Assembly: GCA_905221605.1 (NCBI GenBank)
Contig: CAJNDS010002803.1
Location: 64,001-128,000, forward strand
Length of the DNA: 64,000 nucleotides
Direction of reading: 5' to 3'
Origin: Symbiodinium natans
Lineage: Eukaryota; Sar; Dinophyceae; Suessiales; Symbiodiniaceae
Below are positions 1 through 11,694 of this stretch, piece after piece. Below the pieces are notes generated by a model. That model worked only from the letters and a program-made list of their open reading frames with translations, was not told the origin of the DNA and did not search any database. The position numbers and the translations under genes are program-made. Each line of letters opens with the position of its first letter. The stretch's first letter is position 1.

Positions 1-3000
1 CCCACAAACAGCCTCTCTCCCCAGTGCTAGAGTGCCAGAGCATCGCAGGGATGACCGACCCACTCAGTCAGACGAACCTTCCCTTCGCGCGGTTCAGGAT
101 CCGAGGTTCGGCGCAGGCTGTCTTCGTGAACAGCTCGCAGGCGCCACCTCGGCTTGCGGTGACATGTCCTTGCTCAGTGACTTCAAAAAGCCAGAAGGCA
201 ACACCAAGCTTGCCGCGGCCACACTACTTGGCACTCCTGCATATCTTCGACACCTCGACTGGCCGCTGCTTGACCTCAATAAGGTGTGCAGTTAGTGCAT
301 TTTCAAGGTGTCACCACAGCTTGGTTTGCAGAGATGTGCAGTGCCAAGGCTATGCGCACCATGCGTTTGGAGCTTACAACTTACAGCCCTTGACGCGCCT
401 GCCCGCGTTTCGAACCTTGAAAAGCACGCATAAGGTACCGCTTTGGTGCAGAGCCGCCCTTCATGATGCTGCAGCTTTCATCTAAACTGCCTTTAACAGA
501 GGCCGCTGCAACTCCAGGCAGGAGTTGGCGTGCACGTGTGTACGTGTGTGTGACACCATCAAGACAAAAGGTATGCAATTTTTGCTTTCATCAATCACGG
601 AAACTCCTTAGGAATAAAGGACCCAAAGACACATCCAAAACACTTCTCTTCTTGACCTTAAAATACCAACCCGAAGCCCCACATTATCGGAAAGAATTTC
701 GCCAGATCTGTACTTATACATGGGGGTTTGCGAAAATAGGGGACCCCTTATATAAAACCCCAACCAGTAGGAGTCCCTTACAATAAGGACCCCATACCCC
801 TACTTTCGGATAGGGGGCCGGGGGGGGGGCGGGAAACGACTCTACCGGCCTCGGCCCGGAGCTATGCGACAAAAGCATCAAACCATCCAGGAGGGGCGTC
901 CCAGCATGTAGGGTCTACCGAATTTTTACCAATGGAGTGGAGACAAATGAGACACGACGGTCCCTGACAAGTGTCACACCCCCGAGAGTCGTCGCAACAT
1001 CCAGGGCTTGCTCACTTCACAAGGAATGGGAGACAAAGGAGAGGCAACATGTAGAGTAGTAGTGCCACGAGACATCCAAGGGAACGTTTCAGAAGCACTT
1101 CCTTAAACAGGACAAATGGAGGCAAAAGTGCGAGACAAATGGGAGCATCACAGCATCCAGCCTCGAAACAAATGGTAAATATTAGAGATACACATCGGAG
1201 ATGGGAGACAAGTGGGTGACAAGAGTCCCACGGCATCTAAGGTTTGCGGGCTTCACAAAGGGAGACACATTGGAGACGGCAGTCCCGGATCGGCGGTTTT
1301 TTTCTCAACAAATGTGTGATATCGTGCGCCTGTCTGGGAGGTTGGTTGGTGTTTATGTTGTTTTTGCTTTGGAATGTTTTGTCCAGGTGGTGTTCCCTTT
1401 GCTTTCGCAAGCGGACTGGCTGCCAGAGTCTCAGCAATGGAGAGCTTTCGATTTGCCCCCACATGGAATGAGAAGTTGAGACTTGATATGCAGCTGGTGG
1501 AGTAGGGCATGTCATGGATATCAAATTATTGAAGCTGCCGTTCCGTGAACGTTGGGAACACCCATACTGGGTGCTGGCTGTGCGACATGCATCTGTGCAC
1601 CAGTGTAGAACCGAGGTGAGCTTATGTAGAAAAGTGGAACATACCAGTCGTATCCGTGGCAAGAGGTGGCCCTGGGCCCTGTGCTCTCGAAACAGCACCC
1701 GGCATGCTTCAACACAGCTCAGCTACCGCAAGTTCTCAAGTTCTCCGCGGGTAGAGCTAACGGTACCTGAAGCATCCTCGGCCCGACGCCCTCCGAACCC
1801 CAAATCTGATGAAGCTGAAGTTCCCAGCACACCGCAAGAAAAAGATGCTCTTAAGGTGCACAGCAACACCGTGGTGGTCACCTACGGCGCAGGAGATCGC
1901 GATGCCAGAGCATTGGTGATGAGTCTGGACAGGCAGAGATTAGACCAGCATGGATATTGAAGTCGAGGGGACGTTGTGACACTGCTTTCTCGCTGCAGGC
2001 TTGACGAGATGTTTGCGTGCTCCACCTATGCAGATGATGCATGAGAGTTTTGTCGTTTTCCACCTGGACAAAGCATGGAAAAAAATCAATTATTGAGCTG
2101 TACAGGTTCCTTGCATTTCCTTGCAAAGCAAACGCAAGCAGCGGGGGATATCGAGCAAACTCGATAATCCCTGTGCTGAACAGGGCTTGTGCCCCGAGTC
2201 CATTCTGCTTTGGCAATGGATGAATTCAGGGGGATGGAGTGGCTGCTATGATGGCAGCCGCTCGCAACCTCACGGCAATGCACTCTTACAGTATAATTTT
2301 AGCTCTTGCGCCCAATGCGTAGACTGCCTTGCTCTGCATGTTTGTCATGGAGGCAGGGTTGCAGCAGGAGATGTCTGCGGCTGCTTGCACCTTGACAAGC
2401 AGCAAATGAATGTTGAACCTGTGAGGCGCAGCGACGCCGCGGATCCCTAAGGGAGTCTCAGCACAATCAGGGTCATATGGGTCATGACTTCCCAGTGAGT
2501 TACCTGAAGAATCGTCAGGGATTCAAAATGCCGCTCTCTCACAATCTGATGGAGCTGCGCGGACGCCTGTGATGCTGCTCCAAGGACGTAGATCATCGCA
2601 GCCTCGGTGATTTTGACGGCTTCAACACCACCAGGCGAGTCTTCTGCTCCTTGTCTAAAAGGTCATTTTTTTGTTTTTGCATGTTGGACCTTGGCCTTGT
2701 CTCAGAGGTTATCAGAGTGACCCCTGACCTTCTGCGGCCGAGGTGAAGCACAGAATCGAGTGAACCGACTGAGAAGGAATTTCTCCCCACGCCTTGCATT
2801 CTGTGACAGAATCTCGCGGTGGCACGGGCTACTGCTGCGGTCATAAGTGACGTCCGGTGCCTGATCGTTGGAGTGCCTTAGTGGCCTTCAGCCACTCGCT
2901 CTCGTTTCAGAAGTTTACCTCCGCTCATGCCCTCATGCACACACGAACAGCCTTGAGAGTTCTGTACCCGTAGCTGTACAATCAGCACGTGCAGGTTGAT

Positions 3001-4495
3001 GTTGTGATTTCAGGATGCGCAGTATGGAATAGTTGCTTCGGAAACTTCCAAGCAATTCAGCAGGGGCCACTCGTGCCCTTGCTGACGCTGCCCAGTCAGC
3101 CCGCCTGCTACAAACGCAGTGCTGACCGAGCTAAACCTGAGAAGGCTGCATGCGGCCAACCCGAGAAAAGTACATGAGACACAGTGCTGGCCGGGCTTTG
3201 TGGACAGGATCGCTCCAGAAGACTTTTTAGTTTTGTTTTTTGATGTTGACGACCAATAGCACCTTGACTTAGGGAGTTTCGTGCAGGTGTAGGGTAGTGA
3301 TGATGGCGTTTCACTGGGTCTTGAAGGTCCTGCTTTGCAAGGCGTGGACGATCAACACGTCTTCCGGAGCCAAAAAACAATCAGGGTCCAGCGTGTGGTT
3401 GAATCAACGCCTTCCGCTTGCGCTGGGCACTCTTGCGTAATCGAATCCCTCGTCGAGGAAGACGCTCGGGCTCACGAGGCTCGTTGGCGTCCATCAAGGG
3501 CTTAAAAGTGCAGCCCTGAACATACGAAACAACTTCAGGAGCACTATGGCCGAGAACCAGTTTTCTCGACGGAAACACCAGGTTTTTGAGGAACAGGACG
3601 CGACAAAGCAGGGGTCACAGCAGGAAGAGAGGAGAAACAGCCCCGCCATCCGTGAAGTTCGCGCAGCTGAGAGCGCGCGTTTTCTCACTTAGGATCCGGT
3701 GCTCATGCAAGCATTCATAAAGCAAAACAGGAACATTCCGACACAGTTTAGGACTTTACATTAGGCAAGATCGTAGTTCTTCAGCTAACAAAGTTATCGA
3801 GAATCTTTCGCAGCCAGATTGCCCGCCGGATTCTCAATTGTGACGCATGTTATGACGCATGTGAAAACACGTGAAACTCAAACGTTTTGGGCACCGCGCC
3901 ACCTCAAGTGCTTAGGGACACCATACACCGGACCACTTCGTGGCTGTGGGCTTGTGTTTCGTCGACAGCTCTCAAGACAAACTCGTGTTACATGTGCGGG
4001 GCCATGCCCACGACGGTGCGTCTTGCGTTTTTTATGCACATCGTCATATCCTATGTGGCCGAAATGCTTCCTTTTTTGACCAATTGAAATTCTTGTTATA
4101 GACATCGTCGTCGGTGTCGTGCCGTGATGGTGCTGGCCTTGCAGGTCCCTCTGGACCTCCCCCTGCCCCCCTGTACTGATGACACCTGCCACGAACCGTC
4201 GTGCTGTGAGCGAGCGCAGAGTCGCTGTGTGTCCCGTTTATGCATGTTTATGCCTGCGTCATTACCGTGCTTACGCCGGGTCGGCATGCAGGTGAGGCGC
4301 TTTTGCCACACTGTCGATACGCTTCCTGTGAGGCTGCTGTTGCTCCAGGGTGCCACGCAGGTTCTTGTGAGCACTGCACGCGGCGTGGTTGCAATCGCGC
4401 TTTTGCCGCGCTCTGTAGTGGCTCCTCCGCCTTCTGCACCCCGGCTGTGTCGTGTGTGCGCAAGTTGGTACATTGCAGCTTTGCACCCATGACTT
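1..4495. other. No recognisable gene
   Basis: Several open frames exist on both strands, but none shows a family motif that I know. The best coding candidate is about 35-288 (+): an open stretch ending AATAAG|GTGTGC, which could be an exon with a GT donor, but nothing joins to it. The only other structure seen here is the fold-back element at 716-816. Confidence 0.4.
716..816. repeat. Fold-back (MITE-like) element, family TTTCCRAAAATAGGGG
   Basis: The left end reads GGGGGTTTGCGAAAATAGGGG. The right end, reverse-complemented, reads CCCCCTATCCGAAAGTAGGGG. The termini are imperfect inverted repeats around a core containing CCTTAT/ATAAGG palindromes. Related termini occur at 34628-34730 and 43653-43748. 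No coding capacity and no clear target-site duplication were seen. Confidence 0.5.
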
Positions 4496-4769
4496 GTCGG
4501 CATTGCCGGAGAGCGTTCGTGCCTCGGCTGAAACCCTACGTGCCGGGGAAAAATAAGGGGAAACGTCAGCGACCTCCGTCGACACCGCCGGCGCGACGGC
4601 TTGCCGCAGCATTGGAACCTGGCGACGTAGATTGTCTACCTTCCAAATATGCGTCTCGCGAAACGTGCTCCTGGTCCACCAGCTTGATCCAGCTTGGAAA
4701 CCATTGCACACTGCGACGATTGGAAAGTAGCCGCAGCCAACATTGGAAAGTGGAATGGTTGCCGCCTTC

Positions 4770-5591
4770 CTTGTCGCCCGCTCATCGTGCTCTTGTGCGT
4801 TCACAGGCTGGGCCCCACGCCGGCGCATGGCTCACAGTGACCCCCACACGACGCTCTCCCCGGAGATGATGCACATCGCACTGAGGCGACGCCTTGGCCT
4901 GCCGCTTCCGCTGGCCGCGCGGCGTTGCGTCGTTGATGAGCACGGCGACCACGCCTTGGCTTGCCCCCGCACGGGCTTGGGCCAAGTGGTGCCGCAGCAA
5001 TGGCTGGACCATACCAGGACCGTCGACGCTTGGACCTCGTCGTCTACGGGGCGACCCGTTGGGAGGGGCGCTTTGCTGCGATGCCACGCTCGTCTCGCCG
5101 CTGGCGAGGGATGGCACGCCGCACTGTGGTGCCGCAGAACGCGATGGGGCCGTGCTTTGCACGGCCGAGCGGCGCAAACGAGCCACCTACCCCGAACTCG
5201 CACAGGGCAGCGCGCAACACCTCTGCGTGCTCGGTTGCGAGGTTGGGGGGCGCTGGAACGCCGAGGCTGCGCTAGTGGCTGCCGCGCCCCGGCGCCCCTG
5301 CGCGCGGCTGCTGGCATCGCCTGGGCGCGCAGGTGGTGGAGCGCGCCAGCAGGCGGTCGGCTCAACGGCGCTGGGGAGGGCAAGGGCAGTAGCGGGGCCG
5401 GCGCAAGACAGCTTGCCGACCCAGGCGGCCGTCCTCGCTGATGGTGACCCGGACGGGCCTAGTCGCCTGCCGCTGCGCTGAGGCCCGAGCCGGTTGCCAC
5501 TACGGGCGTAGCTAGCCTGCGTAGTTTCTGTTTAGTTGCCGCTTAGCCGACCAAACGGATCAGCAGGCATAAAAGTCCGAGGAAAAAAAAG
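4770..5591 (+). mobile_element. Truncated non-LTR retroelement, copy 1 (C-terminal region and 3' tail)
   Basis: This is a decayed 3' portion of the same family as the copy at 6450-8822. Shared peptide landmarks spread over three frames are RRRLGLPLPLA, DHALACPRTGL, QVVPQQWL, RRRLDLVVYGAT, LCCDATLVSPL, ERRKRATYPEL and the terminal PSRLPLR-stop. The sequence jumps from ACPRTGL straight to QVVPQQWL, so the segment seen in copy 2 (RRAKVVERAWVRIAREAVG) is deleted. The 3' tail (5521-5578, then A8) matches copy 2: TTAGCCGACCAAACGGATCA and CAGCAGGCATAAAAGTCC. No RT core is present. This is a dead 5'-truncated insertion. Confidence 0.75.
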
Positions 5592-5989
5592 TTCAGCCCC
5601 AGCGTCTCTCTGCAGTGCCCAACCCCAGAGTCTCCCTGGAGCGCCCAGCCGCCCCAGAGTATCTCGACCAAGAAAGGGTGGGGATGTTCGAAGTGAAGTG
5701 ATTTTGACGATCGGCCGCTCAAATGTCACGAGCTTGCAGCCGCTCATCAGCATGATCTTCCCAGTCGCTGTTTGAACGTGTGAGCCCGTAGATGACCATG
5801 TACAAAAGGTGAACTGGACATCGCATCTCCAGCTCTGATTGGCCCGCGATCCCTCAAGTGTAACGGGTCGACCGTGCATTTCTTCCCCCACAAGGCGGCC
5901 GTAGACGTCACGCACATTGTCTCTGTGCGCAACTATGCGAGCTTTGAACCAGGTGGCGGTAAGACGCAAGCGTCCGAGCCTGCCGAAAT

Positions 5990-6080
5990 GTGGGGCCTGG
6001 CCTAGGGCAGTGGTGCCAGCGGCCGCTTGCACAGCGACCGACAGCACACTCCACCAGCTTCTGGCCCAGCCCGGCTGCCG
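5990..6080 (-). mobile_element. Inverted scrap of the same retroelement family
   Basis: On the - strand the peptide GWARSWWSVLSVAVQ followed by AAAGTTALG closely matches the C-terminal segment of copy 2 (GWARRWWSIISVAVQ, then VVTTALG, near 8570-8645). It lies inverted just downstream of copy 1, between the two + strand copies. Nothing else of the element is recognisable around it. Confidence 0.6.
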
Positions 6081-6309
6081 TTGCTTGCCGGACCGTGGGG
6101 GGCTACTATGAGAAAGAGGAAGGTGTGACAGGGAGAGAGCGGTTAACCTGGCATGCGATTCCAAGGGTGTGAACGGTTAGACCAAGATATGAGAGTTCAC
6201 GGGCTAGTACTTCGAGGGGTGGTAACAAGGATATGATTGGTGAAGTGACCGCCCGTGAAGACCGTTTCATCCTGGTTGTCATCGTGAATTCGTTTATTTC
6301 ATTCGCTCG

Positions 6310-6391
6310 TTCACTTTCCCCCTTAATAATAGTATAAACGAAGGTAATGAAAGCACGCTTCGTTTATAATATTATTAGGGGCCCTTTAAGT
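6310..6391. repeat. Short inverted-repeat hairpin (MITE-like)
   Basis: The left arm TTCACTTTCCCCCTTAATAA continues to ATAAACGAAG. It pairs with the right arm CTTCGTTTATAATATTATTA, which ends in AAGTGAA. The arms are about 35 nt around a 14-nt loop. It lies immediately upstream of retroelement copy 2 and has no coding capacity. Confidence 0.6.
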
Positions 6392-6449
6392 GAATGCATG
6401 AACGGTGGGTGGGCGCTTTGGCACCGAAACAACCAGGTTACGACAAACA

Positions 6450-8822
6450 GATGATTTCAGGAGAAGCAGGGGGCGGAGGCGGGCCAGACAACACCAGCGC
6501 CGGCGTTCTCCGGAAGGGGTCGCAGAGTTGCCCCGGCCCGAAACGAGTGCTCGGAGCGTAGACGGCGGAGCCGGCGCACCCACCAGCGCCGCACGGCCTG
6601 CCGCGGGAGTCCCCGTTGCAGCGTGGGAGCAGCTGGACGCCGTCGACTTGCAAGAGGAGTTGCGCCACCCAGTCCCGACGCTGCAGGACGTGCCCCCGTT
6701 TATGCGCTCGTCGGTCCGCGGGGCTTTGGTCCTCGCTTTGAACCATTTGCGATCCGCTGGGGATGAAGATGGGGCGACCCTCCGAGCGTGGAAACTTTGT
6801 CTCCTGGCGCCACGCATGCTCCTGGCCCGGCCAGCCATCAAGCGCGGCCCGGGCGGCCGCGAAGAGCTCCCGCGCAGCGGCATTCCAGCAGGGCGAGTGG
6901 ATCCGCTTGCTAAACCAGCTTGAAAATACACGATCCGCCTTCTCTCTTCCATGCACGGGCCGTCGCCAATCCTAATCCTGTTGGGGTTGTGTGAGTGGCC
7001 TTGTGCATGGCTGGGATGCTTGGCTGCCGGGGATCGTTTTCGGATAGACATGGGCACCTGGTCTTGTCATGCCCTGGCAAGTCCGTTCGTCCCTGCCTTT
7101 TCCGCTTAGTGCTGCCTGCTGAGTCCGGTTGCAGTAGGCTAGGCCTCCGACCTTGATCATTGGCCGATCTCGCGGGAAAAAAAAAAGCTTGCTGCACGAG
7201 GTGCGCCAGCTGCCCCGAGCAGAGGACGCGGCTCCGGAGCCCAACGCGGAGGAGGCCGACGCCCGGCGCCGCGAGCGGGCGTGCGCCAAAGTACGAATGG
7301 GCGAGCTCTCGCGCGCCAGGCAAGTCCTCACGGCTCCAGCTTTGGCCCCGGGAACAGAACAAACGCATGCGGCCCTCACGGACCCAGAGCGCAGGCCTGC
7401 CGTCCCACGCCAGCCCATCCCGCCGGACACCCTCGCACACGAGCCAGCCGAGCCCGTGACCCTGACGCCAAAAGCTGTGGCGTCCGCGCTGCGAGATGCG
7501 CGCCGCGGGGGCGCACCAGGCCTGCTGAGCACCTTAAGCTGCTGTTGCAGGATATCCCCGCGCAGGAGCTCCTGGCCCACGCCGCCACGCAATTGGCCCG
7601 GGCCCGTGTGCCCGCCGAAGTGGCCGCCGCCGTTGCCATGGCCCGATTGACGGCTCTCCAAAAGCCTGACGGCGGGGTCCGCGGCATAGCCACAGGCGAT
7701 GCATTCCGCCGCCTCGTCGCGCGAGCTCTCGCAAAGCAGTGGGGAACCGCTCTCGACCACGCCACGCGACCGTACCAGTACGCACTCCAGTCGCGGGCGG
7801 GCACTGACGCCATCGTTGCGACCGTCCGAGCGGCGCTGGACTCGCGCGAGGACGTAGTCGTCGTTTCGCTCGATGGCCGCAGTGCCTACGATAGCATCTC
7901 GCGAGCGGCTTTCCTGGTCAAGTTGCAGGAAGTGGCGCTAGAACTGCTGCCTTTCGTGCGCATGTTCTATGGTCGCCCCTCCACCTATAGCTGGTGGGAC
8001 GCGGCCGGCCGCAGGCGTGATGTCCACCAGGCCGAGGGCTGCGAGCAGGGCGACCCGCTGGCCCCCGCGTTATTTGCCTTGGGGCAACACGGTGCTCTCG
8101 CACGGGCAGCCGGCGACCTCGATCCAGCCGACAAGCTGCTGCGCCGCGCCAAAGTGGTCGAAAGAGCGTGGGTCCGGATCGCCCGGGAAGCAGTCGGGCC
8201 CGAGGGACAAGTAGTGCCCCAACAATGGTTGGGACACACCTCGGCACCAGGAGTCGCGGCAGATGACCGCAGGCGGCTGGACATGCTGGTTTACGGGGCC
8301 ACGCCCATGGGCATCGCGCTGTGCTGCGACGCTACCCTCGTGTCGCCCTTGACGCGCACGGGGCAACCGCAACCATGCGCCGCCGACACGGATGGGGCAG
8401 CGCTCCGCGTTGCTGAACGACGCAAACAGGCGGCCTACCCGGAGCTCACGGGCGGCGGGCCCCAGCGGCTCGTCGTGCTCGCTGGAATGGCGGGGCCCTG
8501 CGATTCATGCGCGACATGGTCCGCATTCGCGCATGCCGCGCGCCGCCAACAGTGCGCCGCGCGGCCGCATCCGGCTGGGCAAGACGTTGGTGGAGCATCA
8601 TCTCGGTCGCCGTTCAACAGGCCGTGGTCACTACGGCCCTGGGTCGTACGTGGCCGTCCGCTTCCACCGCGGCCGACGAGCCTGCCCCACCGCTTGACCG
8701 CCTCTTGGAGCCTGGGCCGCCCGACCCAAGCCGGCTGCCTTTGCGGGCATAACTACAGCCCGGGTAGTTTAGGAACAGCTTAGCCAACCGAACGGATCAG
8801 CAGGCGTAAAAGTCCAAAAAAA
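6450..8822 (+). mobile_element. Non-LTR retroelement copy 2, longer but defective
   Basis: This is one element body. The N-terminal domain at about 6540-6920 has peptides VPTLQDVPPFMRSSVR and AWKLCLLAPRMLLARPA. A linker follows, then a reverse transcriptase at about 7200-8140, a C-terminal domain at 8145-8752, and a short 3' untranslated tail (8763-8815) ending in A7. The tail matches copy 1 (CAGCAGGCGTAAAAGTCC), which marks the true 3' end and the + orientation. No flanking target-site duplication was seen. I recall this protein family as abundant in dinoflagellate genomes; that is memory, not a search. Confidence 0.8.
7153..8752 (+). pseudogene. Reverse transcriptase and C-terminal domain, catalytic motif C lost
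   Basis: RT landmarks are GVRGIATGDAFRRLVARAL (7677-), the motif A region VVVSLDGRSAYDS (about 7857-7895) with its Asp, and the motif B region GCEQGDPLAPALFALG (8037-8084). After LDPADKLL (about 8140) the reading goes straight into RRAKVVERAWVRIA. The segment expected to carry the (F/Y)xDD catalytic pair is therefore absent, apparently through an internal deletion. Frames change near 7530 (RRGGAPG to LKLLLQDI) and near 8490 (GGPQRLVVL to RDMVRIRA). The C-terminal domain carries VVPQQWLGHT, LCCDATLVSPL and ERRKQAAYPEL. It cannot encode an active RT. Confidence 0.75.
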
Positions 8823-8863
8823 GAGATGATTTCATTCATTCACACACGCATGTTCACCTCGGT

Positions 8864-8940
8864 TCGCTCCTGGATGCTTCTGCATAGCTGGGGATGCTGA
8901 ACGGCGGTTCGCTCCTGGATGCTTCTGCATAGCTGGGGGA
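8864..8940. repeat. Tandem duplication of about 40 bp
   Basis: The phrase GGTTCGCTCCTGGATGCTTC followed by TGCATAGCTGGGG occurs twice in a row, just 3' of the poly-A tail of retroelement copy 2. It is non-coding. Confidence 0.7.
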
Positions 8941-9190
8941 ACCTTGCTGCTGGAGGGTGTATCCCCTCTTTCTTCGGTGCAATACCTAGCTTAAATGGCT
9001 CCCCTAGCAGCAGATGGAACGCCCCGTGGGCCATGGTGGTACTCAAGCCGTTGGTGCTCAGACCGGCCATGACCAGCCAGCCTGTGGTTCTTGGTGGTGC
9101 TTCATGGGCTGGTGCTAGGATGTGTAGCCGCAAGCTGGTGGCGCGCTCAAGCTGATGGTGCAGACGTGGTGCGGCGACGCAAGCTGCGAG

Positions 9191-9298
<108 letters not shown>

Positions 9299-9309
9299 GA
9301 CTGCCGTGG

Positions 9310-9790
9310 CCGAGCTGGTGGACGCAAGCTGATGCGCATGGCCAGGCTGGTGGTGCTACTACAAAGCAAGCTGATGCGAGCTGGGGGTGCTGAGACTGGC
9401 GCGGCTGAGCTGGATGCTGCTCCGTTGGGAGCAACTGGTGCTTTAGTGCTGCGGTGGCTGCGCATGGCCAGCTGGTGCTACTACTGGGCAAGCTGACGCA
9501 TGCTAGGGGTGCTGAGACTGGCGTGGCCAAACCGGTGGCACTGCTGGTGGGTGCTCCGATAGGAGCTGAAGCTGCTTTGGTGATTTGCTGCTGCGGAGGT
9601 TGTGCGTGGTCAAGCTGGCGGTGCTACTACGGGGCAAGCTGACTACGGAGCACGTGGTCGCAAGCTGGGGGTGCGGAGACTGGCGCGGCCAAGCTGGATG
9701 GTGCTCCAGTCGGAGCTGATGGTGCTTGCTACTGAGCAGTTTGACGCATGCTGGGGGTGCAGTGACTGGCGTGGAAGCTAGTCGTGCTTT
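9310..9790. repeat. Degenerate CTGG-rich minisatellite
   Basis: A phrase close to CTGGGGGTGCTGAGACTGGC, followed by GTGGCC and AAGCTGG, recurs near 9380, 9500, 9665 and 9750 with diverged spacers. It continues the composition of the CTG array. Open frames here are by-products of repeat periodicity. Confidence 0.55.
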
Positions 9791-10611
9791 CGTGCTGTTG
9801 TGTTTGTCCAGCACAAGACCGGGCGAAGAATTATGTGCAGGACGCGTACATGTTCACTTTGACTGAGTCTTTGGAAGAGGGTTGGCTCATAGGGCCTCGC
9901 AGCTTCGGCAGGGCGGGAGGGAAGAAACTCATTTCGTTACAACGCAATGAGCCGCGCAATTAGTCGTCGCATCTGATTGTTTCACCGCCTGCGCCGTAAA
10001 TGGGCCGCCTTCGGGCATCAGGCTTGACCTTAACCCTTGACCTCCTGTCAGCGACGCACGTTGCATTGACGTCCTCGCGAACAGCTTACCCTTCTGTCTG
10101 TCAAGGCCACGGCCTACATTTTGTCCCGTTCGTTGCCGAGGCCACGGGGCCCGACCCGCCGTTAAAGCGTGGAGGGAGTTCAGGGGCCTTTACGCTGCCC
10201 GCGTCGTGCCTTCGCTTACGGAACAGCTTCTAGATGCTTCTAGAATCCTTCAGTGTGGCGCTGCAAAAAAAGAGCGCTCGGGCTGTCCTCCGCCGTCTCC
10301 CAAAGGTCGGCGAGGAGGGCCGCAGGCCTCTTCCGCAGCCCTAACCGGCCAGCACTCCTGACACCCCCTGCCTACATGCTCTGGCACTTCAGCAATGGGA
10401 GCTGCTTGTGCGCGCTGCGCTGGTGCAGGGTGCTTGTTCGGGCGCGCCTAGGTCCGTATCCGTCTGAGGCCGCAGTCTCTCCACCAGGCAGCCACCGTTC
10501 TTGTGGCAAGTCCAGGAAACCTGGAAGCTGCCGAGAAAACCGCCTGCCAGTGGATCATGATGGTAGTGGATGCCAGTGTGCGGCCAGTGTGCTACCATGA
10601 GCGGTTTCCCT

Positions 10612-11111
10612 TTAGCGACTCCAGAGTTGCGCGCAAGGTGGCGGAGGAAGGAAGTGGCTTCGGCACAAAAAAAACCCCCTCCTACTTCGACCCCGACGAC
10701 GACGCGAGGTACGTTTGGCGCCGCTTTCGGCGAGCGGCGACCTGCTCTGCTGCGCCTGGGCGGGCGTCGGCGCCCGGCTGCGGTCCTCGAAGTGCTGGGC
10801 CAGGGAGCGCAGGTTCCAATCGCCGGCCACGTCCACTCCGGGCTGCGGCACATCAGCGTTAGACAAGCGCAACGTGTAAAACCGAGGTGAACCACTCCTT
10901 TGACATGAAGTACTCGGCCGAGAGTAGAAACAGCATGAATCTGGCTTGTCTGGTTATGGTACATCTGATGCACAATCCAGATGATGTGACGTGAAACGCC
11001 ACCGTGCTGCAAACTGTCCCAAAGAGCAGCCCAATTCACCCGATCAGAAACTTTGGATAAAAGCCAAGCTGATGATCCAAGTCGGCACGTTGCCAGCAAA
11101 CGTTTAGTCAA
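10612..11111 (-). pseudogene. Second reverse-transcriptase relic
   Basis: On the - strand (about 11054 down to 10930) the peptide KVSDRVNWAALWDSL followed by SRHIIWIVHQMYHNQT fits motif A and the following helix of LINE-type RTs (canonical KAFDxVxxxxLW), with the Asp retained. Further along (about 10850-10800) a different frame has VDVAGDWNLRSLAQHF. Its GDWN could be an endonuclease/phosphatase-domain scrap, but the order would be wrong for one intact element. The sequence differs from the 4.7-8.8 kb family. It is a short relic with frames disrupted. Confidence 0.5.
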
Positions 11112-11604
11112 TCATCATATGTGGCGTCAAAAGGTGTTCTTCCACACGTCGCCCTTTGGAAAAACAGGTGAAAAAAAACCATTGTTGTTCATCAGGTTGG
11201 TGATCCTCCAAAGTGGCCTCAATGCAAGCCAGCTGCGAACACAAGTTTGCGCCAGGTGTTTATATAAACCGCCTTCAAGACATGGGGGGTGCATAATGCA
11301 CCTGCAACAAGTTCGAACTCGTCAGATTCCTTCCCTGTGCTTCAAGCGATGAACTGCGGCAATGGATGAAGTCCAAGCGCCTTATGAAGGTCTATGGAAT
11401 ACGGGGCCGCGAGTGCAGATCAAGAAGGGGGCGCTTGGCGAGGGTTTGTGTGAAGTTTTTTGGCTCCTGTCAGCGCAGCAGGAATAGGGGCCCACCAGGC
11501 TACAGGCACCCTTACCTTGATCCATTGTATAGGAAGCGGTGGAGACCGCCCTATGAAGAATGCACGCGAAACTAAACGGGCTTGGAGTTGCAATTGTGCA
11601 GGCA

Positions 11605-11694
11605 ATGTGCTGCTGGTTGACGGTGCTGGCCGCAGCTGTTGCTTTTGGCACGGCCTGCCACGCCCAGAAGCTGCGCCGCTTGGCCCTGCAATTA
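11605..11694 (+). CDS. Candidate first exon of gene 1: signal peptide
   Basis: An ATG opens a 30-codon reading that begins MCCWLTVLAAAVAFG and ends its hydrophobic core at TACHA, a good signal-peptidase site. The next residues, QKLRRLALQL, are polar. The exon would end at TTA|GTCTCT (GT donor). It fits a secreted N-terminus for the repeat ectodomain downstream. The junction to the next exon was not closed. A possible following exon starts at 11771 (ASEEELGGAIFGGG). Confidence 0.5.

Noticed and set aside
1514-1960. 148-codon + strand frame
   Set aside because: It has no recognisable motif, no repeat in other parts of the window and no supporting splice sites.
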